From Chitinophagaceae bacterium (GTDB lineage: Bacteria; Bacteroidota; Bacteroidia; Chitinophagales; Chitinophagaceae), in the NCBI GenBank assembly GCA_016713085.1, contig JADJPV010000008.1, forward strand, positions 1 through 23,097: DNA of 23,097 bases. The letters run 5' to 3'. Below, piece by piece: positions 10,890 to 20,470 of this stretch (position 1 is the stretch's first letter; each line of letters begins with the position of its first letter). Position numbers and translations under genes: made by a program. The notes below the pieces were generated by a model that did no database searches, was not told the origin of the DNA, and saw nothing but the letters and a program-made list of their open reading frames with translations.

Positions 10890-11807
10890 TTACTCCTTCA
10901 TCCACCTTAATAATTTCGGTAACCTGTTTATGCGTAAAGCAGGATATCTCTCTTCTATAGCACCATAACTGCTGTAGAAGAATGCAAGATTACGGATATC
11001 ACTTCCTTCAAAGTCAAGCAGGGTGGGAGTTGCAGCATGTTTTTTAATAAAGCAATCGATCAGCTAATGCGAAGCTCCCAATGTTTTTCCATTGGGATGA
11101 TTGCCAACAAGTATATAATACCAACGTTGATGTGAATAAAGAAATACGGCAGAAGCAAGTAACTCACCTGCTTTTGAATAAATGCCAAGCGTTTCAACTT
11201 TTTGTTTTTTTCTGCTTCTGTAGCTACTTTTAAAAAACCTGCTTATCTGCTCATCAGTAATGGATGAAATCCGTTGCATGGTTTCTTTAGCCAATGAAAT
11301 GATTTCGTTCAGTTCAATTCCTTCTTTTATAATTAAGCCACCTGTTTCTGCTTTTTTAATGTTACGCTTCAAATTGGAGCGGTAAGCACTACTGATGGTT
11401 TCGTAATCTTTATCTAAGGGAAGTACAAAATTGATCCGTTCTGTTAAGGGGTAGTCATCTACACTGAAAAGATTCTGCTGATTGAGATAAATATCAAAAT
11501 ATTTAAACTTTGCAGGAATCGCTATCAAAAATGCTTCAAGCATTTCTTTATCTATATTCTTTTTTGCAAATACACCAAGACTTGCACAGAAATATGGCTG
11601 AAACAAATAGTGAATACCGTATTTCTTATTCCAGGTGAGCGGCATTACAGCTTCATAATCATTTAACACTAATGCATCCCATTGGTCAGCCATCGCATCG
11701 AGGTACCAGGAGTAACTGTAAATAAGCCCGTTTACAGAATGATCAATACAATTGTCCCATTTTGTTTTATCAATTTCAGAGTGTGGTATGTAGTTGATTT
11801 GCTGCAT
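10890..11807 (-). CDS. GNAT/FemAB-like acetyltransferase with an in-frame TAG
   Basis: The start MQQINYIPHSEIDKTKWDNC leads to a protein with SYSWYLDAMADQWDALVLND, AVMPLTWNKKYGI, LQPYFCASLGVF, YRSNLKRNIKKAE and WYYILVGNHPNGKTLGASH. This resembles Bacteroidota proteins with the peptidoglycan-aminoacyl/BioF2-like acyltransferase fold (two GNAT-type halves). The reading frame stops at a TAG (11064-11066) but continues in the same frame with LIDCFIKKHAATPTLLDFEG and ends LPKLLRWMKE at 10890, so the TAG is probably a base error for an Ala codon (expected HALID). The full length would be about 305 residues. Its ATG shares one base with the stop of the upstream M1 peptidase, which indicates translational coupling. 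The substrate is unknown. Confidence 0.72.
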
Positions 11808-14660
11808 CAGAAAGGCATGCGCCTGTCAAGTTTTTTCAGACTGAGGTTTTGAATATCGATACTGAAAGCAATGTTCTTTAAAAACGTTTTCGGTAATGGT
11901 TGATTCAAAATAATCCCTGTACACTTTACTGTATAACAGCGGAACATAAACAGTAATTGTATTTTTCAGGAATGACATCTGCAAGCCTGCATCATATAAA
12001 ACCCTGCCCGTATTTGCATTTGCTTTCCACGCATCGGCATAAGTGCCGATGTCAACATATACTTTCAGTGGAATTTTTATCGGAAAAACTTTCAGGATAT
12101 TTATCTGATCGGGAATATCAGTAACGAAATTCATCGCCATTAGCCAGTCATCTGTTTTGCCAATCTTGGCTGCCAGCAGATCTGTGCGAACTTTAAAACC
12201 GCCATCTCTCATCATGATCTGCTGACTTGCAAAACCTTCAAATTCATTGCGGCCAATAAAGTAATTGCTGTAAGTATAATCTTCATAGCCTTTTGGTCCT
12301 GACATGTTTAAATGATAAGGATCGGTATTGAATTGTTTACTGATGGTTTTGGAACCGAGGTAAATAAACTTTGCCCGCAAAAATGCGGATATCAGCCCCA
12401 GCGAAGCATTATAGTTGAAGTAATAATTTCCCGTTACTGCAAGGCGAATAAATTCTTTGCCCTGTTCTGCCACCAATTCAGCTTTGTACGGATACAGAGC
12501 CCTTGTATTCTGCACAACATAACGTAACTGGTTAATGTAACGGTTTGTTTGAATCGTTTTTACTTCTGTAAACCGGTTGCCATTGGGAAACGTATCGCTT
12601 CTGAAACGTAACTCATCTTCGTTCAGGAAAAATGTTTTCCATTGAAAGAAACGTTCTCTTGTGCTTCTGGGTTCTTTTCTGCCAGCACAAATTTCAATGA
12701 TGGTGATATTTTTCTGAAGCCCGTAACGTATTTGTTATTCGCAGTATCAATAAAATCGCCTGTGTTAAATTTCAGTCCATTCAATGCAACTGTAATCCGT
12801 TGAAATGTTTTCTTCGGATAGAATGTATAACCCAACCGTGCAATGCCATTCAGCTGTTTACTTTTGTAGCATACATCGGCGCAACAATGAATTGAAAAGG
12901 AGTGGCGGGTAATGTAAAATTATGGATTGCTCCGCCAATCATTAACCCGTCGTACAGATTATTACCGATAACAGGAGAGAGTATTACAACATTTTCAGTA
13001 GCGGTATTCACCCAAACAATTGGAGCAAATTTCATTTTTTCTTTCCTTCCAGGTTTTAACGGGCCTTTCTTATCCAATAAAGAAAAAACGTAATCAAGAT
13101 TTCTTCCTGTTTATTGTTCCACTGATGTTTTTAAATCAAGCGGATAAGGATGTTTCAGTTTCCATTGCTGAAAGTAGTTTTGCATGGCTGCATCAATTGC
13201 GCTGCGTCCAAGCTGTTCTTCCAGTAACTGCATAAAGTTTGCACCTTTTTCATATGCAATAAGGCCGTAGTTGGCTTCTGTTAAACTGTCGCTTGTTGTG
13301 CTGAGCGGCTGATCTTTTTCTCCATCGTTCAAATGTGTGCAGGAAGAAGTTGTCGTCAAAATTTAAATCAAATAATTTCTTTTTTTAGGTGTTGTGCGAT
13401 ACCTGCTTTCTTCTTTATCAAAACGCTTGTCGTAATAGGAGTTAATGCCTTCATCAAACCAAGGATACTGCTGTTCATTATTTGCAAGCATACCCTGTAG
13501 CCAGTTGTGACCCACTTCATGCTGAATAACACTTTCCAGATCTTTCTCTGTTTTCATTGAAGTGATAGCGGTAATACAGGGATATTCCATGCCACCTTCA
13601 AACCCCATCTTTGCTTCAACAGCTGCAACTGTATTGTAAGGATATTCACCAATGGTTTTACTTCTGTAAAGAACTGCATCCTTCACCATTCGTATGCTGT
13701 TCTCCCAAACAGGACCACTGTTAAAGCTGAATGCAGTATAAATATTAATAACTCTCCCGGATGCAAGTTTGAGTGTATCATGTTTCAACATGTATTTTTG
13801 TCTGCAAACCATGCGAAATCATGAATATTATTTTGCTTATAAATAAGCGTTTTTAGTTCATTGTCATTTGGCTTTGGTGAAAAGCTTAAGATTTATTGAC
13901 AGTTGCAGGTTTTTTTAATTTGACTGGTTTCCTTTTTTGGGAAGGCCGAATTTTTAAATCTCTTTCGTACAAATCAGATTTGTTGTCAAGAAATTTAATT
14001 TCTTCTTCATTCTGTAAATCACCGCTGCTGAGTACCACATAAGTTTTGGAAGAGTTACTTTTTCACTTCATAGTTTCCGAAATCACTGTAAAATTCTCCC
14101 TGGTCGAGATAAGGCAATGGATGCCATCCTTTCCAATCATACACTGCAGGCTTGGGATACCATTGTGTTATTTGATACGATTGACCCACATGACCGCCCC
14201 TTGAAAAATTCTTTGGCAACTGTACATGAAAGGGAGTGGTAATTTCAATGGAAGCTCCCGGCGCCAATGGCTGAGGCAGTAATACTTTAATGATATCAAT
14301 GTGCTGCGGATGATCTTCTGTTTTTGCAAGAACAGAGTTTACACGAAAGTCTAAACGATTAATATAACCACGATCTTCTTTGTTGGAGAAATAGAAATCG
14401 GTGCGGCCGTTTTCCAGTAACTGATCACTGAAAGCTGTTTTATCAGTACGGAAGGCATTCGGCCATACATGAAACCAGATGAAAGTTAAGGTATCAGGAG
14501 AACGGTTGATGTACTCTATTTTTTCAAAACCATCGAGTGTATGCTCTGCATCATTGAGTGTAACCTCTATTTTAAAATTGACCTGCTGCTGCCAGTACGG
14601 CTGCTGTGCAAGCGTAATGGATGATACAAACAAAAACAGGAGAGCTATGAAATATTTCAC
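11807..14660 (-). CDS. Secreted M1-family metallopeptidase with a long C-terminal extension
   Basis: This is a zinc aminopeptidase-like protein of family M1. The N-terminus (GTG start at 14658-14660) is a signal peptide, MKYFIALLFLFVSSITLAQQ. An M1 N-terminal beta domain follows (FEKIEYINRSPDTLTFIWFH, then YQITQWYPKPAVYDWKGW). The catalytic domain has GGMEYP in place of the classic GxMEN, HEVGHNW as HExxH, and a Glu exactly 18 residues after the second His (in WFDEGINSYYD), completing the zinc site. After KHPYPLDLK a C-terminal extension of about 400 residues is rich in beta-strand-like, aromatic stretches (GLMIGGAIHNFTLP, then RLGYTFYPKKTF) and resembles an outer-membrane beta-barrel-like tail. 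The end is best read as LSLKKLDRRMPF, with TGA overlapping the next ATG. Several indels are present. The total is about 950 residues. A weak box TATTTTTG lies at 14675-14682 before the start. Confidence 0.85.
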
Positions 14661-14702
14661 TCAGTTGGTTTTATCAAAAATAATGTGTTCTTTCGGTTGC
14701 AC

Positions 14703-16270
14703 CTATAATTTCCCCTTTCGTTTTAGTAAAGCAAAAAAATCATCGAGTTCTTTACTACTTGTTAATTCAAGACTATTTTCAAAGTCTTCAGGATAAGGAT
14801 GGCGGAATTTCCATTCATTGTAATATGCATGGATCCCATTGTCGAATACATCCCTGCCCAAACTCTGCTCAAGCACATAGGCCCAGATGGCTGTTTTGAG
14901 ATAAATCACCATTCCGTATTCATCCTTATTTTTAAATTTTTCTGAAGCCGTTTCAATGGCTTCTTCCATTGGGATTTCATTGAGTGCATTGTATATGATT
15001 CCCTGGAATTCAGCCGGACCTTTCTGTTTCAGATCAGCAGGAAGAGATTTGCCAAAAATAGAATTGCTCCTGTATTTTTCTGCTTCATAACGAAATTGGA
15101 AAAAAGTATTCAACCCTTCATCCATCCATGCATGCTCTCGTTCATTGCTGCCGAGAATTCCATAAAACCAGTTATGACCCACTTCATGTGTAATTACTGC
15201 ATCGAGTGTTTCAGGGTCTGCATCCGGACTTGTGATTAAGGTAATCATGGGATATTCCATACCACCGCTTGATACATTACCCGGACCTTCCACTGCATTT
15301 ACAACGGGGTAGGGATACTCGCCAATCCAGTTTGAATAGGTTCTTACCGCATCTTCCACATAGTCTACACTCTTACTCCATCCTGTATTGTCTTTTTTGA
15401 AAAGAAGGTAAATGCATCAATCACTTTTCCTGATGCTAATTGTAATGTATCGTACTGAATAAGAAAATCATTGTCGGTAAACCAGGCAAAGTCATGTACT
15501 TTTCTGCTTTGTACTGCAGTGTTTTTTGTTACAGCTGTTGTATTGGGTTGATAAGCGATAAAATTTTCTGTTCTGTTCTTATTCAACGCACCGCTTTCTT
15601 TATACTTTTCAGTTCCTCTTCATTTTGTAAGCTACCTGTTGCCCCAACAATATAATTTGATGGAACAGTAATGTTCACTGTAAATGTTCCGAATTCACTG
15701 TAATACTCTCCCATGTTTAAATAAGGAATGGGATGCCAGCCTTTTCTGTCGTACACGGCTGGTTTGGGATACCATTGGCAAACAGCAAAGGCATCATCAA
15801 TAAAACCACTTCTTGAAAAGTAGGTTGGGAACTTTACATGAAAAGGTGTGCTGATGGTTATTTTAGCACCGGGCAATAATGGTTTGGGCAGAATGAGTTT
15901 TACAATATCAATATTCTCCGGGTGTTCTTCAACAGCGATTGCTTCATTATTTACTTTAAGCAAGACCGTCAATATAACCCTTTACTGATTTTTAAATTTG
16001 CTCAATCCCTGTTTGTCCCCTTCTTTATACTGATTGTATAAAGCTGTTTTATCATTCTTATATGCATTTGGCCAAAGATGGAAACCAGATGAAAGTAAGT
16101 GTATCAGGTGAATGATTAATGTGTTCCATCTCCTCAAAAGCTGAAAGAGCTTTCTCCGTTGTGTTCAACGATACATCAATTTTGTAATGAACTTCCTGTT
16201 GCCAGTAGGTTTGCTGGGCTGAAATTGAAAAGCAGATCATCAATGCAGCTAAGAGAGCAAGCGGTTTCAT
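14703..16270 (-). CDS. Secreted M1-family metallopeptidase, short form
   Basis: This is a paralogue of the next gene downstream. It has a signal peptide MKPLALLAALMICFSISAQQ, then TYWQQEVHYKIDVSLNT, SPDTLTFIWF, QWYPKPAVYDRKGWHPIPYL and FAWFTDNDFLIQYDTLQLAS. Its catalytic core has SSGGMEYPMITLIT, THEVGHNWFYGIL (HExxH) and a zinc-ligand Glu 18 residues after the second His (in AWMDEGLNTFF). The protein ends soon after the catalytic domain with LDDFFALLKRKGKL and a stop at 14703. It therefore lacks the roughly 400-residue C-terminal part of its neighbour and is about 520 residues long. Frame breaks occur near 16075, 15970, 15585 and 15365. It is the first of two tandem copies, 42 bases apart, which points to gene duplication followed by loss or gain of the C-terminal part. 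Confidence 0.86.
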
Positions 16271-16327
16271 ATGTGCTGAAATTTAATTTTCGGGTTGTGT
16301 ACAGAACCTAAGGTCATCTTCCTTTTC

Positions 16328-17724
16328 CTAAAAAATCAAACGGATGGTATGGATGATGATCTTGATATCAAGTGCCAGTGAAATATTTTCAATATACAGC
16401 AGATCGTATTTACTGCGTTCCACCATTTCATCCACTGTTTCTGCATATCCAAACTTCACCATGCCCCATGATGTGAGACCGGGTTTTACTTTCAGCAGAA
16501 AACGATAGTAGGAGCTTTCTCAACAATCCTGATCAATATAAAATCTGCGTTCGGGTCTCGGACCTACCAGGCTCATTTCACCTTTTAATATGTTCCAGAA
16601 TTGCGGCAGTTCATCGAGCCTCCATTTACGCATTGTTTTGCCCCATGCGGTAATGCGCTGATCGGTTTCAGATGAAAGTGCTGGACCATCTTTCTCTGCA
16701 TCAGTGATCATTGACCTGAATTTATGGATGGAGAATTTTTTCCCTTTCAATCCAATCCGTTCCTGTGAATAAAAAACAGAACCATTAGATGAAAGTTTTA
16801 CCCTGATGGCTGCAAACACAAGCAAAGGAGATAAGATGATGAGTGAAATCAAAGAGACAATAATGTCAATGAGCCGTTTAATATTCTGCTGCCACTCGCT
16901 CATCATGTCGGTATGCAGATCAATGAGTACAGCGCCCAGTACATTGCTTGTTCTTACTGAACCTGAAAGAATATCAATGGTGTTGGGTAAAAGTTTAATG
17001 GTAATATCATGCTCACTCAACAAACTCAGTGATTGTTCCATCGACTGACGTTCCTTTTCTTCGGTAGCAATGATTACCTGTTCAATTTTATGCTCATGAA
17101 TGATCCGTGCAAGATCTTTTAACGAACCAAGCGGAGTAAGATATTTACTTAACCCATTTGTGGATGTTCCGTCGGGATATAAGAAACCGGTAAAACAAAA
17201 GCCCAGTGTTTCGCTTGAACCTTTTATATCCTTATAGAGCTTGATTGCATTTTTATTGGCGCCAATGATGAGTGTGTTAATCTGCACAATTCCTTTCAGT
17301 AACTGACGCTTGATCATGTTTAGAACAAGCCAGCGAAACAGCCAGGTAAAACCAAACTGTAATCCAAACAGCAATAAGCTTTCTTTATAGTAGAATGTAT
17401 ACGCAATGATCCTGTCATCGAGAAGAATGGCAAAGAAAATAATGAGTGTACCTAAAATGCAGCTGAAGAACGTGAGTGTTAGCTCCTGTAATCTTGATTT
17501 ACTGTAGAGATTTTTATAACTTCCAAAGAGGTGATAAAGTGTAAGCCAGCAAAGCGGTATAAAAATAATTCCATAAAAAAGTGGCGTCGAATGGCTGATC
17601 AAAAATGGATGCAGCTTCGCCAGCAATACTCTGCGTAACAGGTAAAATAAGCCCCATGCAAATGTTGCAGCCAGCCAGTCGGCCATTACATACCACCAAT
17701 ATGTATACGGGGCGATGAGGTCAT
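16328..17724 (-). CDS. Polyprenyl-phosphate glycosylphosphotransferase (exopolysaccharide initiation)
   Basis: This is an inner-membrane enzyme that transfers a sugar-1-phosphate from a nucleotide sugar to undecaprenyl phosphate, the first step of many surface polysaccharides. The N-terminal half has hydrophobic segments (LAATFAWGLFYLLRRVLL, GIIFIPLCWLTLYHLFG, LGTLIIFFAILL). A Rossmann-like CoA-binding-type domain follows (INTLIIGANKNAIKLYKDIK). The C-terminal sugar-transferase domain has KRLIDIIVSLISLIILSPL, VFYSQERIGLKGKKFSIHKF, RSM, MRKWRLDELPQFWNILKGEM and SLVGPRPER. After a frame break near 16520 the protein continues through GLTSWGMVKFGYAETVDEM to IKIIIHTIRLIF (stop 16328). Upstream of 17686 a one-base gap probably hides HYWWYV before MADWL, so I place the start at ATG 17722-17724, only 4 bases after the preceding stop. 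The sugar is not known. Confidence 0.9.
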
Positions 17725-17728
17725 TCAG

Positions 17729-18698
17729 TTAAGCTAAAGCAGTACGTTGTATTTTCTGAAGTATCTGGTGGGCAACTTCCATTGCACGTAATCCATCCAC
17801 TTCACTTACAGGTACAGGTTTATTATTTACTATGGCATCTCTGAATTGTTCCAGTTCCATTTAATGGCATTTACTTCAATCACCGGAGGGTTTGAAATAG
17901 CGATGGTTTTTTCCCATCCTGGTATCAATGTCAAAGGAAAATTCTTCTTTGTCGTCGTTTGTTTTCATTTTGATGATCTCGGCCTTCTTTTCGGGAAATC
18001 AATACCAATATAAGCATCTCTCTGGAAGAGCCTGATCTTACGCATTTTTTTCATACTGATACGGCTGCTGGTAAGATTGGCCACACAACCATTGTCGAAT
18101 TCAATACGAACGTTGGCAATATCAGGTGTATCGGTCATTACCGCCACACCATTAGCGTATACATTTTTTACATCGCTCTTTACCAAACTTAAAATAATGT
18201 CAATATCATGAATCATTAAATCAAGTATTACACTTACTTCTGTTCCCCGTGGATTGAACTGTGATAAACGATGCACTTCAATAAACATCGGATTCAGTTC
18301 GAGATCCTTTACCGCAAGGAAGGCAGGATTAAAACGCTCCACATGACCCACCTGCAGTTTTACATTCGCTTCCCTAACCAGCTTTACCAGTTCATTGGCT
18401 TCTTCCATTGTGTTGCACATGGGCTTTTCCACAAATACATGTTTACCGAGGCGTACAGCCATCTGGCAGAGATGAAAATGATCGGGAGTGGGGGCAACAA
18501 TATCGGCTGCATCGCAGAAAGCCATTAATTCTTCGGGGTTGATAAAACGTTTGAGCTGATATTTTTCTGCCACCGTTTTTGCAATACAGTCGCTGGGATC
18601 GTAAAAGCCAACCAGTTCAACGCCTTCTATTTCTTTCCAGTTATTGAGGGTGAAATTTTCCAAGGGTGGCCTGCGCCAAACACTGCTATTTTGAGCAT
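17729..18698 (-). CDS. Gfo/Idh/MocA-family NAD(P)-dependent oxidoreductase
   Basis: This is a dinucleotide-dependent sugar oxidoreductase or dehydratase of the Gfo/Idh/MocA family. The start at 18698 gives MLKIAVFGAGHLGKFHLNNW, a GxGxxG Rossmann motif hidden by an indel near 18665. The frame then continues with EIEGVELVGFYDPS, DAADIVAPTPDHF, LGKHVFVEKPMCNTMEEANE (with the EKP active-site motif), LQVGHVERFNPAFLAV and VILDLMIHDIDIILSLVKSD (family GxxxDxGxHxxD). Breaks near 17990 and 17865 lie before the C-terminus DGLRAMEVAHQILQKIQ. The length of about 320 residues is usual. A Bacteroidota promoter lies 21-53 bases upstream, and the glycosylphosphotransferase gene begins 4 bases downstream, suggesting a shared role in making or modifying surface sugars. 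The exact substrate is unknown. Confidence 0.88.
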
Positions 18699-18718
18699 TC
18701 AGATTTGATTAAGTGCCG

Positions 18719-18751
18719 CAAATATAACCAAGCTTTGTGTGGCGATGCAAA
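18719..18751 (-). promoter_or_regulatory. Bacteroidota-type promoter for the oxidoreductase cluster
   Basis: On the - strand, TTTG (18748-18751) and TATATTTG (18719-18726) are separated by 21 bases. This closely matches the TTTG / TAnnTTTG promoter of the Bacteroidota primary sigma factor. It lies 20 bases before the ATG at 18698. Confidence 0.62.
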
Positions 18752-18785
18752 ATGAAAAGATTTTGGCTGGAAAATGAGAAAACTT

Positions 18786-18816
18786 TTTTCCAAACCTGCA
18801 AACCCCCCTATCTTTG
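18786..18816 (+). promoter_or_regulatory. Promoter of tRNA-Asp
   Basis: TATCTTTG at 18809-18816 is a full match to TAnnTTTG. A T-rich -33 region (18784-18789) lies about 19 bases upstream, although the exact TTTG is missing. The tRNA starts about 60 bases downstream. Confidence 0.58.
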
Positions 18817-18876
18817 CCGTCCCAAAAATGGATGAGAATCGGCTTGCTGATTCAAAACACAGGAGTAGGGGTAGTT

Positions 18877-18950
18877 GGATCGGTAGTTCAGTTGGTTAGA
18901 ATGCCGCCCTGTCACGGCGGAGGTCGCGGGTTCGAGTCCCGTCCGGTCCG
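18877..18950 (+). tRNA. tRNA-Asp (anticodon GTC)
   Basis: All four arms fold. The acceptor GGATCGG (18877-18883) pairs with CCGGTCC (18943-18949), with one G-T pair and discriminator base G. The D-arm GTTC/GAAT carries the AGTTGGTTA loop. The anticodon stem CCGCC/GGCGG encloses loop CTGTCAC with anticodon GTC, and the T-arm has GCGGG, TTCGAGT, CCCGT. CCA is not encoded. A promoter precedes it and a terminator hairpin follows at 18965. It stands at the junction between the polysaccharide cluster and a gene-poor accessory region. Confidence 0.97.
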
Positions 18951-18964
18951 CTTTTAAAAAGTCT

Positions 18965-19000
18965 AAAGGCTTGTAAATCAATGATTTGCAAGCCTTTTTT
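18965..19000 (+). terminator. Terminator after tRNA-Asp
   Basis: A 15-bp stem (18965-18979 with 18983-18997, one G-T pair) has a 3-base loop and a T run at the end. It lies 15 bases after the tRNA. It may also stop transcription of the convergent thermonuclease gene coming from the right. Confidence 0.85.
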
Positions 19001-19029
19001 CATATCGGGGTAAACATAGGGTAAACAAT

Positions 19030-19521
19030 TCAAAATATGTCTGTAAAAGCATACAAACCCTTTGCAGATTGCTTCGCTAAAAAATTCAACTGCTGATATT
19101 TTGAAAGATTGGAACAATAGTATTCATCCAATGCTTTTGCATAGCCTTCTGTTATTAGTATTTCATTCAAGCAACTTCCATCAGGCAAAATGATGTATGC
19201 TAATTGCCGCTTGTAAAAATCAAAAAATACTTCTCTTCAGTTATCAAAGTAATGTTTGTACCGGGTGGTGCAATCGTTAAAACAAAGTCTGTTGATTTGC
19301 CGCCTAATTGAATTAAAAATTCACCTGCTACCCTGGCTTTCTTTTCATCTTCAAATCAGCTTTCTATTTCTTTTATTCTCTGGTGCATCAAGGCCGTATA
19401 AACGAATTTCTTTTTCATCTTTTGAAAAGATGTTTTGTACCATAAAACTGTCCCCATCTAAAACCCTGGTGATTTTACAATGAGTTTCTATTAAATATGG
19501 TGCGATAGCATCAAATTGCAT
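19030..19521 (-). CDS. Thermonuclease (SNase-like) family protein, frameshifted
   Basis: The gene is hidden by indels and is found by joining frames on the - strand. From ATG 19519-19521 the protein begins MQFDAIAPYLIETHCKITRV, then LDGDSFMVQNIF and EIRLYGLDAPEN, then (other frames) FEDEKKARVAGEFLIQ, FYKRQLAYIILPDGSCLNEI, LITEGYAKALDEYY and FLAKQSAKGLYAFTDIF, with its stop at 19030. This is the staphylococcal nuclease fold. Counting from Arg in RLYGLDAPE, the Asp and Glu fall at the same spacing as the R35/D40/E43 active site, and the Arg in YKRQLAYI fits R87. The total is about 163 residues with no obvious signal peptide. It would cut DNA or RNA with Ca2+. It is divergent from the next gene and convergent with tRNA-Asp. 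Confidence 0.8.
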
Positions 19522-19565
19522 TGCTTTACCTATTGATAGTCAAATACTTATAACGAAGTTAGATT

Positions 19566-19573
19566 TATTTTTG
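19566..19573 (+). promoter_or_regulatory. Possible -7 box for the MARQTG-type gene
   Basis: TATTTTTG matches TAnnTTTG and stands 44 bases before the start codon at 19618. No clear -33 element was found at the expected distance. The 96-base gap between two divergent genes is a natural place for promoters. Confidence 0.42.
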
Positions 19574-19617
19574 TACTGTAAAATTTTTCATTTTTAAACA
19601 ACTAAATTTTTATAATT

Positions 19618-20420
19618 ATGGCAAGGCAAACAGGCTTAGTAAAATACAACGGCACTATGGGTGGTGTTCGTCATTTCAAAATCAAAGGGCTTGCTGGTGA
19701 CTTTGCAGGCATGGCCGGTGGGCCATCTGCGGAGCAGATAAACAACGACCCGGCGTTTATTAGAACCCGTGAAAACATGAATGAATTTGGTGGCTCTGCT
19801 GCTGCCGCAAAATCCGTAAAGGGTTGCACTTTCCCAAATCATCAAACAGTTTTCAGACCCTCGTTTAACTGGCCGTCTTACGGCTATTATGAAACAAATA
19901 AATCTGGAAGACCAAGCAAACAAGAGGTAAAAGGGCTATTGAAATTTCAACACAACGCCAGTATTTGGAAGGCTTGGAGTTTGATGCAAATTTGAGTTTA
20001 TCGGGTTTGTTCAATGCTCCTATTCACTTTCAAATACAGTTGCCCGTGATAGTGCAACATTTACTATTCCAGCTTTCAACCCTGCCAACCTTGTAAATGC
20101 TCCGGCAGGTGCAACACACTTCCGTTTGGTAAATGCGATTGCAGTCGTTTCCGATTGGGTTTATAATGAGACTACCGGAAATTATGAACCAACTGATATT
20201 GCATTGAATGAGCTTGCAGACGTTCAGTATTCAGTTTATCTTGATTTAAACGCAGTAACTGCTGCAACAACCGTAACCACTACATTGCCAGGCTCACCAA
20301 CAATGACCGCAACAGTAAGCGTTTTAAATTGCGTAGGCATCGAATTTTATCAGCAAGTAGGTTCAACCTATTACCTCTTTGCTTCCAGGTAATGCTTTAA
20401 GGGTTGATGAAGTTTTCTAA
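19618..20420 (+). CDS. Conserved Bacteroidota protein of unknown function (MARQTG type), frameshifted
   Basis: The start MARQTGLVKYNGTMGGVRHF is followed by GLAGDFAGMAGGPSAEQINN and RTRENMNEFGGSAAAAKSV. After a break near 19820 the joined frames give SQIIKQFSDPRLTGRLTAIM, RAIEISTQRQYLEGLEFDAN, LFNAPYSLSNTVARDSATFT, PAFNPANLVNAPAGATHFRL, VVSDWVYNETTGNYEPTDIA and an end at ASGNALRVDEVF (TAA 20418-20420). That is about 267 residues with no signal peptide, no membrane segment and no catalytic motif that I recognise. The Gly-rich N-terminus, a basic middle and a Thr/Ala-rich beta-like C-terminal half are the visible traits. I recall similar uncharacterised proteins in other Bacteroidota, but I know of no function. 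It is a single-gene unit closed by its own terminator. Confidence 0.8.
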
Positions 20421-20441
20421 ATATTTTCCACTGCAAAAAAT

Positions 20442-20470
20442 GCCCTTACCGTAAAGGTGGGGCTTTTTTT
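20442..20470 (+). terminator. Terminator after the MARQTG-type gene
   Basis: GCCCTTACC (20442-20450) pairs with GGTGGGGC (20456-20463) with one bulged T and one G-T pair. A run of seven T follows (20464-20470). It lies 21 bases after the stop codon. Confidence 0.8.

Noticed and set aside
18896..19117. A 73-codon ORF on the - strand ending in GTRTRDLRRDRAAF
   Set aside because: Its end is the reverse complement of tRNA-Asp and its start is an off-frame reading of the thermonuclease gene; this is a well-known type of false protein.
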